DNA of 35,910 nt from Deltaproteobacteria bacterium (GTDB lineage: Bacteria > Desulfobacterota > UBA8473), in contig JAUXFK010000003.1 of the NCBI GenBank assembly GCA_030623035.1, positions 1 through 35,910 of the forward strand, written 5' to 3'. Positions 12,401 to 18,818 of this stretch are shown piece after piece. The notes below the pieces were generated by a model. The model worked only from the letters and a program-made list of their open reading frames with translations. It made no database searches and was not told where the DNA came from. The stretch's first letter is position 1; every line of letters begins with the position of its first letter. The translations under genes were made by a program, and so were the position numbers.

Positions 12401-13664
12401 TAACGTCAAAAAAGATAGCACGATTAAAAAACAAAAAAAAGGATTGTTTACTTCTGTCGACAGTGCAAATAGCAGAAAGGTTTATATCCCTTATATGTCT
12501 GACCATGCAATTGTCCTCTCCGCTGCATTCGATGTCTGCGGAATACCCTCTGAACCAATGCCGGAATCCGACGAGATTACCCTGGAGCTGGGAAGGAAAT
12601 TTACTTCAGGTAGAGAGTGTTTTCCATGTATCCTTACTACCGGAAATATGGTAAGGCTATTAAAATCCCCTGACTTCGATCGTGAAAAAACCGCCTTCTT
12701 CATGCCGGCTGCCAATGGCCCATGTCGTTTTGGCCAGTATCACCGATTTCACCGTATGGTTCTCGACGAATTGGGTTTTGATGATATACCCATCTATGCC
12801 CTTAGCCAGGATGAGACCCTTTATCAAGAACTACAAAGCGCTGGTAAAAAGATAATCCGTCTGGCATGGCAGGGCATCATGGCTGTCGATATTATCGAGA
12901 AGAAACTGAGAGAGACAAGACCCTTTGAGAAAATTCCGGGAGAGACAGAAAGGGTATACCAGCATTGCTTACAAAGTTTTTCTGATGCGATCAGAAAAAA
13001 AGGAGGGCTACTTGAAACCTTAAAGGATGCACAGGCTGAATTCAACAAAATAGAACTAAATAACTCAATAAAGAAACCGATTATTGGTGTAGTGGGAGAG
13101 GTTTATGTCCGTTCAAATAAATTCAGCAATGAAAACATCATCTTAGAGATTGAAAGGCTTGGTGGAGAGGCATGGGTTCCTCCGTTTTCGGAATGGATAT
13201 TTTACGCAAACTTTACGTCCAAGATGAGGAGCATAAGAGATAAGAACTATAAGTGTTTATTCAGCACTTACTTTGCTGAATTCTTTCAAAAACTGGATGA
13301 ACATAGATTGGTAAAGGTATTTGACGGATCTCTTAAGAACCTTCGAGAGCCTTCTACCAGGCAATTACTGAAATACGCAAAACCCTATCTTGATCCTTCT
13401 TTTGAAGGCGAAACAATCGTTAGCATTGGAAAATCTGTGGACTTCTACAAAAAAGGAGTGAGCGGTCTTATAAATGTTATGCCATTTACCTGTATGCCAG
13501 GTACAATCGTAAGCGCTTTACTAAAGAGATATAGAGAGGATTATAACAATATCCCCGTTCTAAATATGGCCTTTGATGGACAAAAAACCACCAATACCCA
13601 GACTAGATTAGAGGCCTTCATCTATCAAGTCAGGCAGTATCAAGAACAGATGGAAAATAATTAA
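9444..13664 (+). CDS. BcrAD/BadFG-type acyl-CoA dehydratase activase, double-domain giant
   Basis: A 1406-residue member of the large CoA-substrate-specific activase family related to HgdC and to BcrA/BcrD. Two ASKHA ATPase domains lie in tandem. The first (about residues 8-270) has FLGIDVGSVSVNT, EIGGEDSKLI and CAAGTGSFLDQQA. The second (about 328-590) has YLGIDVGSISTNV, EIGGQDSKYI and CAAGTGSFLEEQA. In the HgdC family the Cys of CAAGTGSFL and a later Cys ligate a [4Fe-4S] cluster at the dimer interface; GRCSVF and GERCTVF fit the second ligand. A Cys cluster CNGCPNMC (about 610) precedes a DUF2229/HgdB-like half with further Cys motifs (GRECFPC, CMPG). The start ATG 9444 has GGAG upstream. 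The substrate is unknown, and no dehydratase subunits are adjacent. Confidence 0.9.
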   Translation: MIGSDPLFLGIDVGSVSVNTVIMNQERSVLEEHYNRTMGDPIETVRRVLTEIFSRINKDQLKAASITGTAGKLVAQLIGATPVNEIIAQSNSINYLYPQVRTVIEIGGEDSKLILLESDNLQNKAKILDFAMNTICAAGTGSFLDQQAHRLGLSIVEFSKLALKSKTPPRIAGRCSVFAKTDMIHLQQCATPDFDIVAGLCYALARNFKGNIGKGKTFTPPISFQGGVAANIGMRKAFIDVLELREQDLIIPEYFASMGAIGSVISTMENPDTQIVFIGPDRINGYLESNKEKVVLLSPLSLSCEHKRKNPPQNTIHSICERVDRIDAYLGIDVGSISTNVVVIDKDKNLLSKRYLMTTGNPIEAIRRGLKEVGEEVGDFVNIRGVGTTGSGRYLTGDFAGADIVRNEITAQATGAIHLDSKVDTIFEIGGQDSKYISIKNGAIVDFEMNKVCAAGTGSFLEEQAEKLGISIKDEFGELALNASSPVSLGERCTVFMESDLVHHQQRGADKDNLVAGLSYSIAINYLNKVVGDRKVGNRIFFQGGTAFNLSVVASFEKLLGRPIIVPMNNEVMGAIGVAILSMEADIEGKSNFKGFDLSERSYDLTSFECNGCPNMCEIRKLTVKGESPLFYGSRCEKYEVDKKKKKGDDLPDLFAEREDLLLNICREDSKQDDNAPVIGIPRILFFHELLPLWKSFFNGLGFKVVFTENSNKKLIHQGVECSVAETCFPIKVSHGHILELINSGIKRIFLPSIINMKETNPDVEHSFNCPYVQSFPYTVKSAINFEQYGVTLLQPVIHLGRGRDGIRKALYKMAKQLRIPSKGIKVALSRAFEIQDVFYSKLKIRGAEVLDNLKEDQKAMVIVSRPYNGFDTGINLNLPKKLRDLGVLAIPSDYLPIEGPDIKDTWGHMYWKYGQRILSAAHIIRNSPNLYAIYITNFACGPDSFILHFFREKLKGKPYLQIEIDEHSADVGAITRLEAFLDTLNNVKKDSTIKKQKKGLFTSVDSANSRKVYIPYMSDHAIVLSAAFDVCGIPSEPMPESDEITLELGRKFTSGRECFPCILTTGNMVRLLKSPDFDREKTAFFMPAANGPCRFGQYHRFHRMVLDELGFDDIPIYALSQDETLYQELQSAGKKIIRLAWQGIMAVDIIEKKLRETRPFEKIPGETERVYQHCLQSFSDAIRKKGGLLETLKDAQAEFNKIELNNSIKKPIIGVVGEVYVRSNKFSNENIILEIERLGGEAWVPPFSEWIFYANFTSKMRSIRDKNYKCLFSTYFAEFFQKLDEHRLVKVFDGSLKNLREPSTRQLLKYAKPYLDPSFEGETIVSIGKSVDFYKKGVSGLINVMPFTCMPGTIVSALLKRYREDYNNIPVLNMAFDGQKTTNTQTRLEAFIYQVRQYQEQMENN

Positions 13665-13671
13665 AATATGT

Positions 13672-13943
13672 GTAACAGTTTAGCTTTTTTAAATTTTAGT
13701 TGCTTCAACGGTGGTCAAATTTTAACGCGTGCAACTGTTTGAACATCTTAGTGAGCGTTAAAAAAAACAGGGGGAAAGCCTTGTTGTTCTAGGATGTTAA
13801 TCATTCCAAAGCTTATCGGCTGAATTTAATAGCTGAATGCTGTTCTTTCTTTATGCTCTCTTAGATGCGAGTTCTGCACGGGTTAAAATTTGATTGCCGC
13901 TTTAGTGACCGATTTTTTTTGCTGAGGGAACTCAATAGCCATT
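13672..13943 (+). repeat. Hybrid F2-left/F1-right miniature element, no TSD
   Basis: The left part, from GTAACAGTTTAGC through the loop, is nearly identical to the element after gyrB. The right outer end (GCTGAGGGAACTCAATAGCCATT) is instead that of the F1 elements at 1894 and 27615. The 8-bp flanks (AAATATGT and TAATGTAA) do not match. The copy is therefore best read as a recombinant between two elements, not a clean insertion. It lies 7 nt after the activase stop. The remaining gap to 14019 holds the ribosome binding site of the next gene. Confidence 0.78.
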
Positions 13944-14019
13944 TAATGTAAAATTTACTGACATTTGAAAAACGAGTATACATCTTATCGATTTTAAAAG
14001 GAAAGGAGGTGATTGATAG

Positions 14020-15051
14020 GTGGGAACTACACTTTTGCGAGTTTTCCTGGTTTTATTCTGTTCCATTTGTGGTTATTATATTGTTTATGAATTTTTTGGC
14101 TCTTTATCCATGGCAATATTGGGAGCATTCGCAGGCCTGTTTATTTCTTCAACTGTAATTATTTTAGAGAAGAGCATTGTGAAATATCCGATGAGATCCA
14201 TAGTTGGGGGATGTATAGGGCTGATCATTGGTCTTATTATTGCAAATTTGTTTTCTTATGCATTTTTATTCGGATTACTCGGGGGACAGGTTCCCGGTCT
14301 TATAGTCCATATATTAACAAACTCCATTGTAGGTTATATCGGCCTGAGGGTGGGGAGCAAGAAAGGGGAGGAGCTCCAACTAGTTGATTTAACGACGTTT
14401 TATAAAAGGCATCCCGCTGCAGAGAGTATAAAAATCTTAGATACCAATGTTATTATAGATGGCAGAATAGCAGACATCTGTGAGACTGGATTCATTGAAG
14501 GGACATTTATCGTTCCCCATTTTATTCTCCATGAATTACAACTTATTGCCGATTCTTCTGATCCTATTAAGCGAACCAGAGGGAGGAGCGGCTTAGACAT
14601 ATTGGAAAGCATGCAAAAACAGGTTGATTTAGATGTGAGAATTATAGAGCAGGATTTTCCTAAGATAAAGGAGGTGGATGACAAGCTGGTAGCACTGGCT
14701 AAGGAAATGAAGGCAAAGGTCATTACAAATGATTTCAACCTCAACAAGGTAGCGCAGCTTCAAGGAGTATCCGTATTAAATATAAATCAATTGGCAAATG
14801 CCCTCAAGCCGGTCGTGCTTCCTGGAGAGGTTATGAATGTTCGGATACTGAAAGAAGGGAAGGAGTCGGGACAGGGGGTGGCATACCTCGATGACGGCAC
14901 AATGGTTGTGGTCGATAATGCGAAAAGATATGTAGGGAAAAAGGTCGAAGTATCTGTGACCAGTGTTCTACAAACTACTGCTGGAAGAATGATTTTTTCT
15001 GTCTTAAGAGAAGAAGCCTCCGATGGGATTGTACAGAATCTCGGTTATTAA
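14020..15051 (+). CDS. Membrane-anchored PIN/TRAM domain protein (YacL-like)
   Basis: A 343-residue protein starting at GTG 14020 behind an unusually strong ribosome binding site (AAAGGAGGTGAT, 14003-14014). The N-terminal third has about four hydrophobic segments. A PIN nuclease domain begins near residue 138 (ILDTNVIIDGRI) with conserved acidic residues (DTN, later DDKLVALA and TNDFNLNKVA). A TRAM RNA-binding domain ends the protein (GEVMNVRILKEGKESGQGVA). This is the architecture of Bacillus YacL and its homologues. Its end overlaps the ORF-track version of ispD only because that ORF is extended. PIN-TRAM followed by ispD is a recurrent order in Firmicutes and deltaproteobacteria. Confidence 0.92.
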   Translation: MGTTLLRVFLVLFCSICGYYIVYEFFGSLSMAILGAFAGLFISSTVIILEKSIVKYPMRSIVGGCIGLIIGLIIANLFSYAFLFGLLGGQVPGLIVHILTNSIVGYIGLRVGSKKGEELQLVDLTTFYKRHPAAESIKILDTNVIIDGRIADICETGFIEGTFIVPHFILHELQLIADSSDPIKRTRGRSGLDILESMQKQVDLDVRIIEQDFPKIKEVDDKLVALAKEMKAKVITNDFNLNKVAQLQGVSVLNINQLANALKPVVLPGEVMNVRILKEGKESGQGVAYLDDGTMVVVDNAKRYVGKKVEVSVTSVLQTTAGRMIFSVLREEASDGIVQNLGY

Positions 15052-15100
15052 ATGTTTGCAAAAGAGACAGGGTTTTAAAAGGTTCCAAAATGAGGAGTCG

Positions 15101-15784
15101 ATGAGGGTTGTTGTCCTGGTCCCCGCTGCAGGAATGGGAAAGAGAATGAGGCGCTGCATCAGTAAGCCATTTCTTCATATAGGGGGTAAAGCGATATTAG
15201 CCAGGACCCTTTTACAGTTTGAAGACTCAGACAGTGTTAACGAGGTTTATGTTATTATCTCTAAAATGGAGGAGCGTCGCTGTAAAGAAGAGATCATAGA
15301 AAAATACAATCTGAAAAAGGTGACTAAAATCGTTATCGGTGGTAATGAAAGGCAGGTTTCTGTTAAAAACGGTCTCGATGCAATTGAACAGGGCTGTGAT
15401 GTGGTGATGATACATGATGGCAACCGTCCATTTATTACCTCCCAGCTTATAGATGAATCGATATCAAAAACCATAGGGTACGGTGCAACTGTAGTCTCAA
15501 TTCCAGTAAAGGACACGGTTAAGGCCGTCTCTTCTGATGGGGAGATTATAGACACATTGGATCGAAAGAAACTCTGGCTTGCCCAGACCCCTCAGACTTT
15601 TCAATATGATATTATAAAAAAGGCATACGAAAATGCCTTTTTAAATAATCTGTCTTCTTATGATGATTCCTCTTTAGTGGAGCTTTTAGGGATAAAGGTT
15701 AGAACCATAATGGGTTCTTATAAGAACATTAAGATTACAACACCCGAGGATCTGATTATAGCTGAGGCCTTTCTGAAGGATTGA
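15101..15784 (+). CDS. ispD: 2-C-methyl-D-erythritol 4-phosphate cytidylyltransferase
   Basis: IspD, third step of the MEP isoprenoid pathway: CTP plus methylerythritol phosphate to CDP-ME. The nucleotide-binding loop VPAAGMGKRM is at the N-terminus. GGNERQVSVKNGL, VMIHDGNRPFI and LWLAQTPQTF match the family, and TTPEDLIIAEAFL ends it. The ORF track starts at 15023, but ATG 15101 is preferred because GAGGAG sits just upstream and the protein then begins at the conserved core (227 residues). IspD and IspF catalyse steps of the same pathway; here an F4 repeat block separates the two genes. Confidence 0.95.
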   Translation: MRVVVLVPAAGMGKRMRRCISKPFLHIGGKAILARTLLQFEDSDSVNEVYVIISKMEERRCKEEIIEKYNLKKVTKIVIGGNERQVSVKNGLDAIEQGCDVVMIHDGNRPFITSQLIDESISKTIGYGATVVSIPVKDTVKAVSSDGEIIDTLDRKKLWLAQTPQTFQYDIIKKAYENAFLNNLSSYDDSSLVELLGIKVRTIMGSYKNIKITTPEDLIIAEAFLKD

Positions 15785-15798
15785 GAAGTCAATCCCTT

Positions 15799-16233
15799 AG
15801 TGCTCTAACTCGTAAATTCGGTGTCGTATTTTAGGTCAGAGTTCCGATCGTTGACCCGTCGGATTCGGGGGACCCTAAAGTGTAAAGTGCCTAAAGTGAG
15901 CTAAAGTGCCTAAAGTTAAAATATTCTAAGTGACTATTGAGTTAACTCCGAATAAAAGAAATTTCATGTTAATTATTAAAGGGATAGCATTATTAGAAAT
16001 TTATTGGACGCTCTCGTCTCTTATTTTTTAGAATCGAGACGTTACCCATAATGTTTTCGGAGCGAATTCAATAACCATTATATTATATTTTGATTTCATT
16101 CTTAAAATCCGCTCTGATTCTTGTCCTGTTTGCTTTATGGCTGTTTGCTCTAATCGAAGTTCCGTAATACATGACTAATGCTCTGAAAGCGTATCCCTTA
16201 ACTTTAGTTCACTTTAGGCACTTTAAACTTTTA
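15799..16233 (+). repeat. F4 repeat block, copy 1, with a nested element
   Basis: The gap between ispD and ispF holds an outer 76-bp segment X (15799-15874), then an arm of direct CTAAAGTGCC units (15875-15917), a core, and the inverted arm TTAACTTTAGTTCACTTTAGGCAC (16199-16222). The core is interrupted by a 151-bp F1-like element (15929-16079). The same X, arms and core recur at 18500-18761, but there X lies on the other side of the core. No coding capacity is visible. Confidence 0.85.
15929..16079. repeat. F1-like MITE nested in F4, 151 bp, with TSD
   Basis: Ends AGTGACTATTGAGTTAACTC and (reverse complement) AATGGTTATTGAATTCGCTC are imperfect terminal inverted repeats, both continuing into CCGAA. 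Flanks ATATTCTA (15921-15928) and ATATTATA (16080-16087) are an 8-bp duplication with one mismatch. The uninterrupted target ATATTCTATTTTGATTTC is present in F4 copy 2 at 18539 onward, so filled and empty sites can be compared inside this window. Confidence 0.9.
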
Positions 16234-16250
16234 GGTATTAAGGCCGGTTT

Positions 16251-16730
16251 ATGAGAATAGGTTTTGGTTATGATGTCCATCAGTTGGTTGAAGGCAGGAA
16301 GCTTATATTAGGCGGAGTTGATATACCCTTTCATTTGGGGTTGCTGGGGCATTCTGATGGTGATGTTCTTCTTCATGCAATCTGTGATGCTATACTGGGG
16401 GCTATTGGAGCGGGGGATTTGGGGAAACATTTCCCTGAAAGCGATCTCAAGTTAAAAGGTATATGCAGCATGGAATTGCTCGGGGTGGTAAGAATCTTAA
16501 AAAAAGATAGAGGGTTCAGGATCAATAATATTGATTCTACAATCGTCGCCCAAAATCCTAAATTGGCGGATTATATTGACAGGATGGTTGAAAACATTGC
16601 CGGTGTTTTGGGTATGAATACCGGTAAAGTGAATGTGAAAGCCACAACTACAGAAGGGTTGGGGTTTGCTGGTAAGGGGGAGGGGATTGCTGCTTATGCA
16701 GTGGTTTTAGTAAGATCGATTGAAGATTAA
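16251..16730 (+). CDS. ispF: 2-C-methyl-D-erythritol 2,4-cyclodiphosphate synthase
   Basis: IspF, 159 residues, forms the cyclodiphosphate in the MEP pathway. Metal ligands are D8, H10 (GYDVH) and H42 (LLHAICDAI). LGHSDGDVLLHA, the DST/AQNPKL segment and KATTTEGLGFAGKGEGI are family signatures. Length is standard. It sits immediately after the F4 repeat block, so any ispD-ispF co-transcription must cross about 470 bases of repeat DNA. Confidence 0.97.
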   Translation: MRIGFGYDVHQLVEGRKLILGGVDIPFHLGLLGHSDGDVLLHAICDAILGAIGAGDLGKHFPESDLKLKGICSMELLGVVRILKKDRGFRINNIDSTIVAQNPKLADYIDRMVENIAGVLGMNTGKVNVKATTTEGLGFAGKGEGIAAYAVVLVRSIED

Positions 16731-16764
16731 AAGGCCCCTCTTCGAAGTCTTTTGTTGTAATATC

Positions 16765-16843
16765 GTATTATTTTAGCCTTATGAAACAGAAAGCACTGGC
16801 CAAGCTTCAACTGCAATCAAATTTTAAAAAGCTAAACTGTTAC
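16765..16843 (-). repeat. Internally deleted F2 element, 79 bp
   Basis: On the minus strand this reads GTAACAGTTTAGCTTTTT, joined directly to AAAATTTGATTGC...GGCTAAAATAATAC. These are the two outer ends of the element at 4714-4988 with the central hairpin missing. The 8-bp flanks (GTAATATC, AAATTAAT) do not match. The copy documents either loss or gain of the hairpin module relative to the larger element. Confidence 0.8.
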
Positions 16844-16876
16844 AAATTAATAAAGGGCATATAGTAGGTAACCGAT

Positions 16877-17581
16877 TTGCTTAGATCCATATACTTCTGG
16901 ATTGTTATTACCGTTATTACCATATTATACCTGCCTGTGGTAGCCTTGAGTCTCCCCTTCAACAAAAGGGGAAGGGTGACACGGTTTCATGTTAATACCT
17001 GGGGCGGGTTGTGTCTCTTTGCCAGTGGTGTGAAGCTTCGAGTAACCGGCATGGAGAACATTATTCAGGATAAACCTCAGATATTAATGTCAAACCACCA
17101 GAGTATGCATGATATTTTTGCATTATGTGCATTGCCGCTTTCCTATAAGTGGTTGGCAAAGAAGGAACTTTTTAAGGTTCCCATTTTCGGTTGCCTGTTG
17201 TACATGATAGGCTGTGTCAGTGTTGACAGGTTTAATCCCCAAAAGGCAAAAAAGGGCATGGATGCTGCTCAGGCTAAAATTCAAAGTGGGGCATCAATAA
17301 TGATCTTTCCCGAGGGAACGAGAAGTTATGATGGTAGACTGCAGCCTTTTAAAAAAGGTGGATTCCTGCTGGCCTTGAAGAAGAAAATCCCCATAGTCCC
17401 GATTACAATCAAAGGCAGCAATGAGATCATGAAGAAGGGGACTATGAAGGTTCATCCAGGAGATATAGATATTATAATTGATGAGCCGATAGAAACCAAA
17501 GATTTACGAGTTAGAGACAGGAGAGACCTTGTTCAAAAGGTTTATGATATAATCAGTAGAAATCTAGGTGAAGATGTCTGA
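16877..17581 (+). CDS. plsC: 1-acyl-sn-glycerol-3-phosphate acyltransferase
   Basis: PlsC-type acyltransferase, 234 residues, making phosphatidic acid at the inner membrane. An N-terminal hydrophobic segment (IYFWIVITVITILYLPVV) precedes the catalytic HX4D motif, H74 to D79 in NHQSMHD. The glycerophosphate-binding motif FPEGTRS (near residue 144) and VPITIKGS follow. The start appears to be TTG at 16877, with no strong ribosome binding site, so the true start is not certain. Confidence 0.93.
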   Translation: MLRSIYFWIVITVITILYLPVVALSLPFNKRGRVTRFHVNTWGGLCLFASGVKLRVTGMENIIQDKPQILMSNHQSMHDIFALCALPLSYKWLAKKELFKVPIFGCLLYMIGCVSVDRFNPQKAKKGMDAAQAKIQSGASIMIFPEGTRSYDGRLQPFKKGGFLLALKKKIPIVPITIKGSNEIMKKGTMKVHPGDIDIIIDEPIETKDLRVRDRRDLVQKVYDIISRNLGEDV

Positions 17582-17634
17582 ATATTAAATCCCCTTAAAA
17601 GCGATGCTTGATATGGTTTTAAAAGGATGCTTTA

Positions 17635-18465
17635 ATGACGGTTCCCCATGCGATTATCTTAGGAATTCTTCAGGGGCTGACGGAATTTTTGCCTGTAAGT
17701 AGCTCAGGACATTTGGTTATTGCGCAGCATTATTTAACGGGATTTAATCAGCCGGGGATCCTATTCGATGTTATGTTTCATATGGGGACGCTATTCGCAG
17801 TTCTGATATACTACAAAAAGGATATCTTCCTTATTTTAAAGTCAATCTTCGATGGGTTTCATGTCCGGCGAGGGTATAAAGATAAAGACTGTGATATATA
17901 TAGATCACAGCGAAGATTTGCGTTATTGATTGTTGTGGGGACTCTTCCCACAATTGCAGTCGGGTTTTTATTTAGGGATCATGTTGGGATTTTATTCGAT
18001 TCTGTTAAGTTCACTGCGTCCATGTTAATTGTAACAGGCATACTTCTGGCTTTTGCGGATCGTATCAAGGTAAAAAAGCGAGATGTAAAAGCCTTAACCC
18101 TTAAGGATTCTCTTCTCATTGGCTTCGTTCAGGGGCTCTCGATTACACCCGGTATTTCTCGGTCAGGTTCTACAATCGCTACAGGCCTGTTCAGAGGGAT
18201 TGATGGTGAAGAAGCTGCAAGATTTTCTTTTTTGCTTTCAATCCCAGCCATTCTGGGAGCAACAGCACTGGAAATTCCGGAAATCTTACACATTAAGGCT
18301 GGTGATATCCTGGCCTGTACAATTGGTACTTTTACTGCTATGATAACAGGTATCCTGGCCATACGGTTTTTTATCAGGATATTAAAGCAGCAAAAGTTAA
18401 GATACTTTGCTTATTATTGTTGGGGTCTTGGATCAATGGTTATACTGCTTAATTTTTTATCATAG
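17635..18465 (+). CDS. uppP: Undecaprenyl-diphosphatase (BacA family)
   Basis: UppP/BacA, 276 residues, an integral membrane phosphatase that recycles undecaprenyl diphosphate for peptidoglycan and LPS synthesis. The two conserved motifs GLTEFLPVSSSGHLV (near the N-terminus) and GISRSGSTIATGL (middle) are both present, with about eight hydrophobic segments. It follows plsC by 53 nt. The plsC-uppP pair, with ispF, is bracketed by inverted F4 repeat copies. Confidence 0.96.
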   Translation: MTVPHAIILGILQGLTEFLPVSSSGHLVIAQHYLTGFNQPGILFDVMFHMGTLFAVLIYYKKDIFLILKSIFDGFHVRRGYKDKDCDIYRSQRRFALLIVVGTLPTIAVGFLFRDHVGILFDSVKFTASMLIVTGILLAFADRIKVKKRDVKALTLKDSLLIGFVQGLSITPGISRSGSTIATGLFRGIDGEEAARFSFLLSIPAILGATALEIPEILHIKAGDILACTIGTFTAMITGILAIRFFIRILKQQKLRYFAYYCWGLGSMVILLNFLS

Positions 18466-18499
18466 TACACGCATTCTTAAATATGATTACGTATTAAGT

Positions 18500-18761
18500 T
18501 TAAAGTGCCTAAAATGAGCTAAAGTGCCTAAAGTTAAAATATTCTATTTTGATTTCATTCTTAAAATCCGCTCTGATTCTTGCCATGTTTGCTTTATGGT
18601 AGTTTGCTCTAATGGAAGTTCCGTAATACATGACTAATGCTCTGAAAGCGTATTCCTTAACTTTAGTTCACTTTAGGCACTTTAGGGTTCCCCGAATCCG
18701 ACGGGTCAACGATCGGAACTCTGACCTAAAATACGACACCGAATTTACGAGCTAGAGCACT
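18500..18761 (+). repeat. F4 repeat block, copy 2 (empty-site copy)
   Basis: The left arm (TAAAGTGCCTAAAATGAGC), the core beginning AAATATTCTATTTTGATTTC, the right arm (CTTTAGTTCACTTTAGGCAC) and the outer segment X (18684-18761, reverse-complemented) match the F4 block at 15799-16233. The core has the same orientation in both copies, but X is on the right here and on the left there. This copy lacks the 151-bp nested element. The gap to ftsK otherwise contains no recognisable gene. Confidence 0.85.
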
Positions 18762-18818
18762 TAACCGGCAGTAAGGTTTCGGATAAAAGGATAAAGTGGC
18801 CGGAATAAAAGAGATAGG

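Noticed and set aside
15875-18690. Repeated CTAAAGTGCC units as a CRISPR array or iteron origin.
   Set aside because: Units are few, directly abutting and form inverted arms of a palindrome; there are no regular spacers, no cas genes and no replication initiator.
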